64,000 nt of DNA, from NCBI GenBank assembly GCA_028023455.1, contig JAQFVV010012510.1, positions 562,001 to 626,000 of the forward strand, given 5' to 3'. Shown here one piece after another: positions 45,939-59,729 of this stretch. How positions within the stretch are numbered: the first letter of the stretch is position 1; each line of letters begins with the position of its first letter. The DNA is from Epiperipatus broadwayi. Lineage: Eukaryota; Onychophora; Udeonychophora; Euonychophora; Peripatidae. The notes beneath the pieces are model-generated. The model searched no databases, was not told the DNA's origin, and was given only the letters and a program-made list of their open reading frames with translations. Made by a program: the position numbers and the translations under genes.

Positions 45939-48900
45939 CCCAAAGATAAAAAAGATCCCAGAACTTGACTTTTCTGAAGCTTGCAATTACACTATCCTAG
46001 AGACTTTACAGCTAGACACAGTGGGGATACAATAAATTTTATATGATACAGAGAGATTCATAACAAGATAGGGGGGAAATGAGACAATGCTGCAAATAAT
46101 TATTGTATAATAAATAATTTGGAATAAGTTATAGAGGAAAATTTCGACTTTTATTAAATATTTGTTAGATTTAACCTCCCATCAAATTATATTCTCTGAG
46201 TACAACAAACCTATATTTAAAAAAGAATTTTCTAATCAGTCTTCTAATATATTATTTCCAAAATAAATACTATTTCTGTCATCACTTCTAATAGCATAAT
46301 TTGTAACAATTTGGATGAAGCGAACTACCATAAGATGTACTTTTCTTCTAGTACAGAGAATAAATAAGAAATACTTATCTTACACTAGTAATATTTAATA
46401 TCATGATATAGGAATTGGGTAAATCACTGTAAAATTAACAAGAATAAATGATCTCAGGGATCCTATTATAACTCTTGTGAAATGTACTAATATATGACAT
46501 TGCCTACTAAATAAATAAATAAGGGAATGATATCCAAGCTGACTATAGGAGGCAATCACTTCACTTGTAGTGACCGCTTTCTACTATAAGATAACAATAC
46601 TTATCAAATTATAGAAAAGGATATTTATTTAAATATTTAATTGCATAATTAAAATGTTCAAAATTTAGAATAATCATAGCCTTTTACCCAGGACATCATT
46701 CAAGATGGAAGAAAGATAAGGATGCTTTTTATGTCCTTTCATCCTTCCACAGACAACCTTCATAAGTAATTGAATGTAAATTGGACTATGACATTAAAAT
46801 AACACAATAATGTGCAGTCTGTTATAACATGGATAATCTTCTGAAATGTCAAACCATCTTCATTTCATATTGTACAATCTTCTATCTTAGAAGATAACAT
46901 AGTTAAAATACTTCTTAAAACAAAATATTATTTTTAGTATCTGCAGATGTGAAATTATCTGTTACATTGATTTCTTCCAGAAATCACAACTATATGCATG
47001 ACTTTATTTTATTTCTGTGAATATGAAAATATTCTGCATTTCATTAATTTAATGAAAATAATCAATATTGTCAACCCAAGACAATAGCACATAAAAAAAT
47101 TAAACAGAAACTAGATTTATTTTAAATAAATAATTAATAAGTTTGTTTACAATTATAACAATAAAATAAAATTTACATAAAGCTTGGAAATATTGCCAAG
47201 ACAGCGCTGTTTAAAAAAAGGCATTCTGTCTGAAAGTATTCAAACAACATCTTTTTACCTGACAAATAGACTACCAAGGTTTCTTTTGAAAATAAATGAT
47301 TTTACATAAATCATCTTATTTAACAATTTGACTAAAATGGAGAGTTAATAGCTAATTCTTACACACCTCCATTTAACTAAATGATCCCTTAAACAATTTT
47401 GGGCATCATAAAATTTAAATGTTTTAAACTAGATTAGCATTATCTCAGTAACATATAATTTTTCTTTATTATTTATTAGAAAATAAAAACATTATAAGTA
47501 ACCTGAATTAATGGACTAACTTTTTAATACTTGATATTATCAGCTAAATAAATTTAAGCAATGGCTGGCATATCCGAAATAAATTTCAAATTAGAAATAA
47601 ATACTCTCCTATTGCTTAGAATTTTGAACTACTAAATAACTGAATGAATGAAATGTATGTGACATTCACCAGAAATCATTTGCATACATAAAATTAAAAA
47701 ATTACTATCCACATAATATTAATAACACTAAAATGTTTAAAGTAAATCACTTATACATTCATTAGCAAAAATTCTAGATGAATACAGCAATTACATAGAA
47801 TGTGTGGATTGAACTTAATGGCCATATGCTTACAATCTAAATATTTAAAATTATTAACTGTTGTTGGCTTGTTTGTGGATGGTTATAATATCATAACAGC
47901 ACAATACAGACATTGCTACACCTCTTAGCACTAAAATAACTGAGTGCAACCTGAAGAAACTAAATCCTTCAAAACTAGCTTACCTTGTCATCACACATCA
48001 AATTACAAAACAACCTCATAGACTAAGGTGAAAAAATATCTTTAAAAACATCATGAGTGATGGGCCAAACATAGGCTCTGCAGAGCAAAATAATATAAAT
48101 TAATGAATACATCAATAAGAATGGTGGCTTCCCAATATCTACGTCTGAGCCAAAAGAGGATGCCTGGACTTTGTCACAGTGCATCAGAAAAACATGAAAA
48201 GACACACCAACAAATATATGATCCTCTCCAGGGATCTAGATATCTTTAGCTATGTGATAATAATCACTAAAGATAAGCACTATTAATTCATGCATTAGCA
48301 TATAATAGAGATGGGGGAACTTGTCCACTCCATCAAGCATAATAATAAATATAAGCAATAGGGTCTTACATTAAAAGGCCAAGCAATACTATAACTAACA
48401 CTGGCAAGTTACAAGCATCATTATGACTAACTAAAGTCTTATTCAAATTTTAAACATAATAAGCAATGTCTGAACCAATAAATGTGTAATTTAAGTCAAA
48501 AGACTATAAAAAATTAACAAAGAAAATTAGTAGCATATAAAATTTTGGCACAAAGTAACAATACTGAAGTGGTAAATCTGTGGTACATATTTAACTTCAC
48601 TGCCTGATGACATTACATACCTTTAAAGTAGGATTTGAACCAGTTTATATGTTTTTTTGGTCATCTAAGAATGTTAAGCACACACATATACACATATCAC
48701 TTCCACCCTGTTTATTCAAAATGGTTATGTGTAACCAGTTGAATTATTATTTTAGTTTAAGTATATTTTATTTCCAGGCTTGTAAATTCCCTTGTGCGTA
48801 TATGTATTACAGATATAAAAATAAATACAATTAATGTAGAGCTAAAGCAATGCCAGAAAATTCTAAAAAATATTATTACAATTTAAAAATGTCATTCTCA

Positions 48901-48995
48901 TTTAACTATTTCAAGTCAAACCAAAAATCATATTTTAAAGTTATTTGCAATTTTAAAAATATGTTTAAATAATGCTTTCTGGAACGTATTGTTTA
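45936..48995. other. AT-rich DNA, nothing recognised
   Basis: A minus-strand frame at 48023-48205 (60 codons, with HCDKVQASSFGSDVDIGKPP) sits in a slightly GC-richer patch but has no family that I recognise. The remainder shows no repeat or RNA feature. Confidence 0.35.
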
Positions 48996-49230
48996 CATCT
49001 TCCAATATTGCCAAATTTCAAGTATAGGAGGAGCAGAAGTTCTAGGAATGCGCAAACGGAGTTCAAATCACTCTCTTCTCTTGTGTTCGTTTAGAGAGTG
49101 GAAGCAAAATGAACTGTGAGTAAAAAGGAATTCACCTCCCTGACCTTAGATCGCCTTTGTCTTGCCTTCCTGCCATGCCATCGATGCTTGAGAACTGTTA
49201 TGTTTAACTGTAAAAGAATATTGGAAGATG
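48996..49230. repeat. GC-richer segment between 14-bp inverted termini
   Basis: CATCTTCCAATATT at 48996-49009 is the exact inverse complement of 49217-49230. The interior is GC-richer and contains AATGCGCAAACGG and, near 49110, AGCAAAATGAACT followed by a GTGAGT donor-like hexamer. It may be a MITE; alternatively a promoter with a short first exon. I cannot decide. Confidence 0.45.
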
Positions 49231-52200
49231 CATAACATTATTTTATTAATATTGTGCCTTGCTAAACTTCGTATACATTATTATAAGTGGCTACCATAAC
49301 TTCTAAAGATAATCCATTTTGCTGAAGAATGAACTCTTAATTCTCCTCACTTCACTTCTTTTCTAAATCTTAATTGTAATCATAATGTAATCTTTATTTA
49401 TTTGGTAACTGACTATAAAATTAATTATCATTAAATTTGTGATTTTCTCTCTTAAGTTTTAAACTTGTTCTTTGAAACGCTAGCACAGAATTATATATAT
49501 TTTAAAATCTATCACTAGTTTTAAGTTTCATGCTCTAATTATATTATTTTCATGTGGCAAAACTTATTTAAACTATGTATCTTATTAAATTAGTTTTAGT
49601 ATGCTAATGTTTCAATCTAGCGTACTTATATTATTTCAATCATTATTCCGATATTTTTAAAATATTTAAATAGTAAACGTAAAATTTCTTATTGAACACT
49701 GTTCACTAGGTTAAATATTTTGAAATGTATGCTTAATGGCGGATTGTTTAAAATGTCATATTATGGGATAAGATAAACTTTTTGTTGTTGACACTATTTA
49801 TTTAGATGCATTCTATGTTTTCTAAAATGATTTTAATTATTAACCTATTTTAAATAATTATTTATTGCTTTTATGCCATCGAGCATTAGCTTATGATATA
49901 TTGTCATTTAAAAATACTTGGGCTTGTTAAATAGAAAAAATAATATTTTCCCTCTTCTATTTTCGACATCCTAAATTTATTAAAGTTATACGTACGATGC
50001 TGAGTGGTTTATTATTTTATCATGGCATTACGCATGATATTATTGCTTTATTTAAGCTTAAATTATTTCATTAGTCATTTAAGACTTAAGCCATATTCAC
50101 GTTACTTACTTATGTTAGCATTTTAAAGAATTTATATTTTGCTTTATCATGTTTATTCATCCGAACTCCAGATTTTCTTCACATAACTTGTCTAGGAATG
50201 AGGTTTGGTAGAACCGACCTCAGGATAAACATTAGGGTATTAAGGCTCTGCATGTGAAATGTCAGAGGGCGTACCATGGAATCCTTACCACTCATATTTT
50301 CGAATATCACCTTGTAATAAATACAAGCGGAATCATATATATGATAAATTCTTTCAGTCCAAAGATGGACATCTTCTCCATTTTAAATGCTATCATTATT
50401 GTTAGCACTGCGAGTTCTTTTATGTGTAGTTCTCATATTATCTATAAGACGTAGCACAGTGATGTTTGTAAACCACTCATTTGATGATTAGTCAAATATT
50501 TTAGGATTGTCACAGTAAGGCTTAGTTAAGCTAACCCATTCCTCATTTATATTGGCCCAGATATGTTCATGAACGATAAATTACTTATCTGTTATATTAA
50601 GAGTAAACCTCTCTTTGGAGACAAATTTATAAACGTCCTTATCATTACTTAAAGTAATGATCACAGCATTGATAACATTAATTTATTATTATTTACAGTT
50701 CATTAGCATACTAAATCAGTTGCCTGTATGCAAAGTAATAACCGCATTAAATCTCTGCTATGCTTTTGATGTAATTTAAAATTGTTTCTGTTCATTAAAT
50801 TATGTTGATAATTACTTATGCGTTTGTGTCTTACTGACTCTCACTCATTGAATTCCATTTAATATTTATAATAGTGTTAGTAATATTTAGAAGTTATAAT
50901 TGATTATTTTAAATGAACATTTATCTCTGGGTTGTTCTATCTTTGCTCATTCTGGATGGATACTATTTTATAATTCATGTTTCTTTTGCAATGCTAGCTG
51001 TGTGCAATTCATTTAAATTTATAAATTTTCCCCTTACATAAGATATTTGATTGAGCCAAGATTTGATATTATTTATTTACATTAATTACCCTATAGATCT
51101 CATGTTTCTCCGCTGTGTCTCTGGGACCAGAATAAATAAAATTTCATCTGTTATCATCAGAAGTGTTGTTTATAATGTTATAGTTTTAGAGAAGAGCAAA
51201 TAGGGCAGAATTCATGATTGCTCCTGACCTGTGTATCTCAGGCACAAAGTAACACTACACACATGTATGGAATATCAAAATTATTATAACAAGTGGACAT
51301 GAGTAATAAAACAAATAAAAGTATGAGAATAATAATTTTCAGGGCATGAAAATATTAGCAGTTATGATGACTATTGCAAAAATATAAAAGAAAAACTTCT
51401 GATAATCCCTCTGGCTGTTTTCCCCATAACTGAATGAAATACCATATATTTAAAATAATTATTGTGAGAGGTGAAAATCTCCACTGACTCAAAATAAATA
51501 GAATATAGCTTAGCTTATCAAGCACATACCAAATATATAATAAATATTACCTGATAATGTGTAGAATATCTACACATTCTGATACACCCATTAAAATTAC
51601 ATAAATTAATGACCTGGAACATTTGTAATACTAAAATAGTTTTACTTAAAATATAACAAAATACCAAAAGAAAATATTGCATAGAATATTTTTACCAATT
51701 CCAAAAAAAAAATCTTAGTTTATAAGTGAGCTTTCTCTGCACCGAACCATCTGTTAAGCATGCATAATACTCCTTCGATGGGTGAATCATTCTGCGAGGC
51801 TTCAAGTCAAAACTTATTATTTTATACATGGCAAAAGATTTCCAAATGAGATATATAGAAGTTCTTATATCTAACTTAGTTCTAAATTTAAAAGCATTTT
51901 TTTAATATAAAAGAAAAATAAATGAACATAAAATAATAATTAACTGCGACTATGGGAATGATGACGTAATACAATAACCTATTCAGCTGATGGAAATTTT
52001 GGGATCCTGCAGATTTATTTAATTAATAATGCAGCTTAATTTTTTTTATTCTTTAGCATATTTTGAACACTTTAAAGTTACTTGTGTAGAATAATGACAC
52101 TTTCTAGGTTTTAACTTAATATATTTCCATAATATATTTTATAAAGATCCATTAGCAGAGAATTCAGAATGTCTTAAGAACTATTCTTCTAACTTTATGG

Positions 52201-52536
52201 TATAGACTGATAAATTATTAGATTCACATTTATTAATAGCAAATTATATTTCTTTACAAAATTTGAACTGAATAGCTCCAGCATAGAAAACATTAAAAAA
52301 TTATTATAATTCCTCCAATATATGTTTCATTTTCATATACAAAGAACTATTTTTTTTAATGTAGTTAAATTATCTAAACATTTTGAAGTTATTCTTTATA
52401 ACAGTTCCAGTGACAATTAATAATTTTGGTGGTTAAGCAGGCAAAATAATATAACATATTTTAAACCTCAAATATACAGTTTAATAGTCTATGCATTTCA
52501 ATTTTCTCTTTTTAAAACTCCTTCTATTTGTGAGAT
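49231..52536. other. AT-rich DNA, nothing recognised
   Basis: A short GC-richer patch at 50190-50290 (with AACCGACCTCAGG) has no recognisable feature. The 66-codon frame at 50254 is not supported. Confidence 0.4.
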
Positions 52537-52673
52537 AAATAAGTAAAATATTGTCAAGCGTTGTTAGCCGAGAGGTCATCGCAGCCACCTTGCAAGCAAG
52601 TAGTTGGTTGCAGATGGTTGTGGGTTCATGTCCTGGCTAATGCTATGATATATAAAAAAAAATAAGTAAAATA
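52537..52673 (+). repeat. tRNA-derived SINE with perfect 14-bp TSD
   Basis: AAATAAGTAAAATA occurs at 52537-52550 and 52660-52673. Between them is the plus-strand SINE: AGCCGAGAGGTCATCGC A-box region, CTTGCAA anticodon-loop position, a long variable region, GTGGGTTCATGTCC B-box region, then ATGCTATGATAT and an A-run. AGCCGAGAGGT and the long variable arm suggest descent from a class II (Leu/Ser-type) tRNA. Confidence 0.85.
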
Positions 52674-54500
52674 AGAACTGGAAATTTGTTCTGCATAACT
52701 TCTACAATATTTTCAAATGAATATACCTGTTTTTTTATTAAAATTCATTCCAAAGTTAATTTTTACTCTTTTGACTAGTAATAAACATAAAGTTCCTCTG
52801 TAGCCTTTTTATAATTAAGAAATCTTAATTGAGAGTTAATAACAAAAAGTGAAGGTTACCTGTACTTAAGCCAAAATGCATTGTAGACTTATGGATGACT
52901 AGGTTCATGTTAACACTTTTAAAAAAAATAATAAAAGTTATAAAAATTTAACACTTTACAATTTTAACTTGTGCCAGAGAGAATCAGTACATCAGAGAGA
53001 ATTCAAAATAGAGTAACCAACCCCAAACAACTCAGAACAAACCAGACCCTTCTCTTTTATAGTGCTTTTTATTACATTTTTTTAGCTGTCAATTTTTTAT
53101 AAATACCCAATAAACAAAGATTGTTATTTTTATTCCTTTTTTAAAAATTTGACTATAAAATGTGTCAATCAGTAAATGACATAATTTTAATCTTGATATT
53201 TTCAAAATAACACATAAAACAAACTTAATTTGGAAGAAAGTTAATAAAATTTTCTTATATTAAAAAATATTATTATAAGAAAAATACTGAAACATAATTT
53301 TGCTTTATTTACTAATTGAATCTCTTATGATTTTAATTTATCAAAGTTTAAATTTATAACTATTGATTTTTTAAATTTACTCTTTAGCTAATATTATAAT
53401 TATTTATTTATATTTCTTTAAATAAGTTTAAATAACTTGAAATAAAACTACTTAATTTATTATAAAACATTTCATTCCATGCAAGCATTCACATACATGA
53501 ATAAAGGAAATGACATTTTGAACTTTAGCCTAACTTATTAATTACTGCTTAAATAACTTATAATTATCAAATAAAATATTTAAAGATATTAAATATTACA
53601 ATAACTTTAATAAACTTTAAACTGAGTTACAACACACTAAAAATTTAACTCTTATTTGATTATTTTAAAACTTACAGAAGCTGACTTTAAGTTGATTTTA
53701 CATTGTTTACTCTCTTCTATCTTATAAACTTAATTATTATACTATTAAAATATTATTTTCTGGCACACATTTTAATATAATACTATTATTTTAATAATAA
53801 CTGGAATTATTTAAAAAAATATAAACTATTATGCTCATGATAAATATAACACATGTCTACTTTGCATACAGGCTGTACTAAAGTGTTATATACAACAAAA
53901 TTATTGTTTCTTTTATATTTTACTTATCAGTTAATTATTTTTTTTTAAAAAAATCAAGTAAATATAAAAACTTATTATATTAAGGCAAGCCATGGAGCAA
54001 TATCACTAGATATTTCTGCAGTAAGTTAATATATATATTCTTAATGTATGTATCATAATTAGTATGTGTACATAATTATATAATTATAAAAAATCAATAA
54101 TTCACCTATTTAAAAAATTAATATGTCCTATCACTGATATTTTAAACAAATGTACAAAATTTCAAAAAGTTATACTGAACTTAAATATATTGAATATTAA
54201 TTTTATAATGTTAAAAAATGGCATTAAATTGAAAGAAAAATAATATTTATACCTCTCATGAGGTAACAAATAAACAAACTAATTTTTGAACTTCAATAAA
54301 AACATTTTATAAAATTTAATAATCATGAATTAGAAAAAGTTAACAGCTATAAATATCTTGATCAAATGATTAATACAAATGGAAACATACCAGATAAAAT
54401 TCATCTTATAATTATGCTGGATGGGGTGCTTTAAATATAAATATCAATATTAAATAAAAATATAAAAATCTAATAATATTCAAGGCTAAATGGGTTTGTA
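52674..54500. other. very AT-rich DNA, nothing recognised
   Basis: No supported feature. Confidence 0.45.
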
Positions 54501-54504
54501 AGTA

Positions 54505-55000
54505 ATCATTAAAAACTGATCAACACTTAGACAATCCCAATTATCAATAACAATTAACAACTTCAAACTGTTGTCAAGGTAACCTTTTAATAATAAAATT
54601 CAAATCCTATCTTTGTTAATGGTCTAATATATTTATAAATGCTTAAGATTGCAACTTGACTATAGAGATTGAAATTATTGATATAAAGAAGTTTAAATAA
54701 ACTTCTTTAAATGGGTAAATATAACCCATTCTGAATGTAGATTAATAAATAGTCAATTATAACATTACAAACTGCAATTATAAATTTCAATTTGCCCCCA
54801 TGATATTACCTAATTAATAAGTGTAATAATGTCTGTGGTTAAGTTGCAATCATTAGTGTCTATATAAACATATTAAACCACTAATAAAGTTGGGATATCG
54901 ACTTTATTGTTAAAAGAAAGTTGCCTTGACAACAATTTGAAATTATGAATTATTATTGATATTGGGATTATCTAATTGTTGCCTGGTTTTTAATGATTAA
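54505..55000. repeat. two R1 repeat copies in inverted orientation
   Basis: A minus-strand copy (about 54505-54790) and a plus-strand copy (about 54815-55000) face away from a short centre. The outer ends read AATCAACACTTAGACAATCCC-like sequence and its inverse. The shared blocks are the same as at 810 and 36090. Confidence 0.7.
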
Positions 55001-55704
55001 ATAAAATATGTATATGTAACAGAAAATGTTTAATAAATATGTTTTTAGTCTTACATAATGCTTGGGTACTCAATAGAAAATCAATAAGATATTACATTAC
55101 ATAACAAAGTTTGGAGAAATGTGTGTTGAGAGTAATGAGAAATGTGCATGAATCAGAAAACAAGTATTTTGACATCATTGACAGAATTAAAAAGCTCAAA
55201 GTGAAGCTAGGCTAGATATGTTTCTAGAAGTAATAAAGTCTAAAATTGGAAACTAAAAGACAATAGCAGATATTATAAAAATCTGGATGACATGGATGAA
55301 TGAAACAAGAAAGTTTGCTGGAATGATGTGAAGGATCAATTTGTATAATAGCAAAACTGGAATACATTTGAAAAAATATTTATTCTACAGTGGATCAATA
55401 ACATTTAAATTGATGATAATGGTAATAAAGTATGTGCCCACTTTTCAAGTCAATTATTCTTCACCTTTTGTTTTACTTCATGTCTCTTGCAAGTAAACTG
55501 CAATTATGGATTCATTAATGTAAAAACCTTTAAATAATTAAATATCCTTTCATAAATAAATAATAAAAAAGTTTATTGTATTTCGATGTCTAGATTATGT
55601 ATAAACACAAAACACATGTAAATACATTTCTAATAGTATATTTATTAATGAATATGAAAATAAATATACACTGGTATTTGCAATATATTTTACAATAGCT
55701 ATAC
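55001..55704. other. AT-rich DNA, nothing recognised
   Basis: 55130-55350 has a somewhat G-rich plus strand (for example AAAGTGAAGCTAGGCTAG), perhaps an eroded LINE coding region, but no conserved block could be read. Confidence 0.3.
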
Positions 55705-55938
55705 TCAGCCTGCTACTACATGGCAAATATAGCTTCTAGTTCTAGGGGGAGCTACAGAAGAAGAGACTACATTTGTCCTTGCAAGTTTCCTACCACTTCC
55801 AGCTGTATCTTGGCAGCCTGCCTCATGAGTAGGTCTGATGACAATTATGGATGTACTGTGACTGTTTATCTCAAGCCAATGTTTAGTTCTGGCAGATTCT
55901 ACTCCTGAGCATGAACTTGCCTCACTATTTTCAACCAT
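55705..55938 (-). other. unrecognised 77-codon open frame in GC-richer patch
   Basis: The minus-strand frame starts MVENSEASSCSGVESARTK and is rich in S, T and A with no hydrophobic bias. The patch 55700-56150 is GC-richer than its surroundings. No domain is recognised and a plus-strand frame overlaps it. It may be an exon remnant or a mobile-element piece. Confidence 0.2.
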
Positions 55939-56504
55939 TTACCTAAACCGCTATTATCTGGACTGGAGATTTTGGCTTTCAGCTCTGTGACAGTAGTTAT
56001 CTGTACATGTTTCTCTGAACCTAACTTCAAAAGGTTTGACTATTTATTGCCACACTCCCCATCCAAGGAAATACTCAGATTCAGTGAGCATCATCACCTA
56101 TTGGCTCCTTTTTACCATAGGTTATGTGTTATCTATCTGTATACACATTGATTCATGTTGATGTATGCTCAATCAGATCTAGATAAGATGGAATCTGAAC
56201 TAGTTCATTATTTGAAGACAAAGTGAGACATGATAGAGGTAATTTTCACTAGATTTACCAGTTACTGAGTGATAATGATTTGAGTATTTTTAAAATTCTT
56301 GTTTATACTATAGCTAAAAATCTAGCTGGATACCTATTTACTGATCAATGTTTGATGATTAACTAGATGAGGTTTGTACAAGTAGTTGAGAAAAATATTC
56401 TAAGTCTCTTAAAAAGAATTTTACTCAGCCAAAAGTTAAAACCCCAATTATGAGCATGGTAAGCGGATGCACTAATTCTGCTTGATAAGAATTTATATAT
56501 ATAT
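55939..56504. other. no gene seen
   Basis: Mixed-composition DNA with no supported feature. Confidence 0.35.
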
Positions 56505-56558
56505 ATGTCATATTATTATTACTATTTGCGGGATATTCCATGTAGTGAAAAAGCTAAA

Positions 56559-56602
56559 TGCTGACGTTTCAGTACAATATTAAGTACCTTCCTCAGAGCA
56601 CT
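56559..56602 (-). ncRNA. hammerhead-like fold, HR-E left arm
   Basis: Mirror of the fold at 56597-56640 on the minus strand, with one base different in the stem II loop. Confidence 0.5.
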
Positions 56603-56640
56603 CTGAGGAAGGTACTTGATATTGTACTGAAACGTCAGCA
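56597..56640 (+). ncRNA. hammerhead-like fold, HR-E right arm
   Basis: The core CTGAGGA (56603-56609) fits CTGANGA. Stem II is GTAC (56612-56615) with GTAC (56624-56627). GAA is at 56629-56631. The stem III segment is the palindrome ACGT (56632-56635), with C56636 at the cleavage position. Stem I (CT with AG) is only two clean pairs because the palindrome centre interrupts it, so this copy is probably impaired. Confidence 0.55.
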
Positions 56641-56810
56641 TTTAGCTTTTTCACTACATGGAATATCCCGCAAATAGTAATAATAATAAGACATCTTTCA
56701 TCCGTGAAAATATTAGAATTAATATATATAATTCAACAAAACATAAATTTATAACATATTAACATTATTTTTATTTGTGTGCTGTATAGTAATTTACATT
56801 GTTAAAACAA

Positions 56811-56945
56811 CAATGTTTGATGAATCCAATCGTTCAATCTCTTACTGGACATGTGTTTCTTTCAAGAAATTTGACATGATAGTTTTAGAGCTGTTTATAG
56901 CAAGTTCCCAGTAAGAGATTGGTTGGATTTTTTCATCAAACATTG
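56811..56945. repeat. inverted repeat, 38-bp arms
   Basis: The arms 56811-56848 and 56908-56945 pair over CAATGTTTGATGAATCCAA and TCTCTTACTGG with a few mismatches; the loop is about 59 nt. Lies 116 bp after HR-E and is unrelated to it in sequence. Confidence 0.8.
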
Positions 56946-57478
56946 CCATTTTTTAAAAGAAGTAAATTTCTATAAAGTACACTAATAAAAGTAACATTAT
57001 ATATAAATTAATTTAAACATTAACTTTTTAATGTTAGTAGATGAATTTAATATTCAAACACATGTTTTAAAATCACACTACTTTTTGTCAATTGGAATAA
57101 AATAAGATAATGAATGGATAGATGTGTACATAGCAGTAAAAATAAATAAGTCGATAGATAAAAAGAGATAATAAATTCCAATTCATATAACTAGATAGAT
57201 AAGTTAATAGCGTTCTAGGGAAGAAAGTGTACAATAGAGAAGATAATTAGTGTATGTAGATATGAAAATAAAAATAAAATATAGAAAAGGCAGTTAGGCA
57301 CGTGTTCAGATAAAAGTAGGTAGAGGACTTAGATTATGATGGTAAATATAATTAGTTTTATGTAGGTGGGAAGATAAGTAAATAGTTAAATGAAAATAGA
57401 TATATAGATAGATAGATGGATGGGTATATTGATATCTAGATGGATGGATATATTGATAGATATAAGACAGATAGATAT
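56946..57478. other. AT-rich DNA leading into GATA array
   Basis: GATA-like words become more frequent toward the array. No other feature. Confidence 0.5.
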
Positions 57479-58010
<532 letters not shown>

Positions 58011-59500
58011 CAGTAAAATGTATATAATGATAAAGTAATAGACCAATAATTTGACAGGATAGCAGATAAATACATAAGTGGATTATTGAATCAATGGATT
58101 GTTGGATTTAGTGAGTGAATGAGTAGTTAAATAGATGTGTAGGTAGGTTGATAGATATGCAAATGTTTTAAATAAATGAGTGGATGAGTGAATGAATAAA
58201 TGAAGTGATAAACAAATGGATAGATAGACATATAGATAAATTCTAGTTATCTAAGAAAATAAGAAACAAATAGCAAGGTAGATAAATGTGCAGATAGGAA
58301 GAGAGTTAGGTAAGCAGGCAGCAAACAATCGTGTGAATTGGAAGGTGAACGTAAGCTATAAAATAGAACAATAATAATATACTTAAATTGTAAATTATTT
58401 AGTAGTTCAATAAAATATAAAAATTCAAAGCCATATAAAAAGTAAATAATTAACAGCAAAATAAAATTTAGATTAGACTAAATTAGTTTATAAACAATTA
58501 TGCACTTTACATTCGCCAGAAACAATGTAAACAAATGTAATCCAATACAGACTTTTACTTAAGCCCAGAGGCTCCTCATTTCTCTTCAGCATCCTTCGTT
58601 GAATGTACAGAGAGAAACAGTTTAAGAAATAATCAAGAAAATTGCTGATAATCCAGAACTTAGCATTAAACCTTGCCACTAATCCCTGCATTGTTCTGCA
58701 GGTGTGTTTGATCGTTAGATTTCGCTATCTTTTGCTCGATTTTAATAAAATCTAATAGACAGATGTTTGAAATTAATTAACTTTAAAGAAAGTCTTGATA
58801 TAACTGAAGAACACTTTCTAGAAGAGGAAGACAATAAAATAAGTCAGTTTCTTGTAACATATTAATTTAAGCAAATTTCGAAATCGGTTATGATTTAAAT
58901 CGTTAGTTTAATTTGAACAGTAAAATATTTGTAAATCAACAATTCTAACATTAAGCTGATCGGATTTCTCCCCTTTTATTTTGATTTATAAAAGCTTCTC
59001 ACAGCGGATTTAAATTTGTTTATTTGCTTTCATTTTCTTTGGTAGAAATTTAATCCAAAATTTCAATAAGATTCAATTAATGGCAAAAAATTTTTTATTT
59101 CGCTTTTCAATCTTTCACATATCCCATTATTAATTTATCTAATCATTGATCAATTTTATTCATTTACCTGCCAATTTATTTATATGTCTAGCTATTTATT
59201 TATATGTTTTTATCTACATACCTGTCTATATTTGATCTAATATATATATATATATTGTCTACGTATATATTTGTTTATCAAGACTGCTATTAGCATGTGT
59301 GAGGTCTTCTTTTTTTAGCATTATACATATAAATAACCAATACATTATTTTCTTCTAATACAACCTAATTTGCTAACTTTAAATGGTTTAAAGATGCTGT
59401 ATCTATTCAAATATTTAAAAATTCCTTAAATTTTAATATTTGGATATTTTTAAGTCAATAATGTAAAATATTATTCCGTAATAGTGGCAATCCTATTTAT
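58011..59500. other. AT-rich DNA, nothing recognised
   Basis: No supported feature; small open frames are noise. Confidence 0.45.
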
Positions 59501-59651
<151 letters not shown>

Positions 59652-59729
59652 ACAAGAACAACAATAATACATAAAATATTTTACCCTTCTCAATGTAATT
59701 GCAATCTATTTTAAAGCTTCAATTTATTG

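Larger units (their letters stand above)
56505..56694. repeat. HR-E palindrome, 190 bp
   Basis: It is symmetric about 56599.5 with no indels. I see two mismatched pairs (near the outer end and at T/C in AATAT-T/C-AAGTACC), and the unpaired centre is only two bases (56599-56600). Each arm carries a hammerhead-like fold at the centre. The outer arms read TGCGGGATATTCCATGTAG and inverse. Confidence 0.92.

Noticed and set aside
48023-48205. Minus-strand frame with mixed composition as a coding exon
   Set aside because: Too short, no recognised family and no clear splice sites. The same reasoning applies to 29477-29668, 28574-28900 and 55705-55938, which are listed only as unrecognised.
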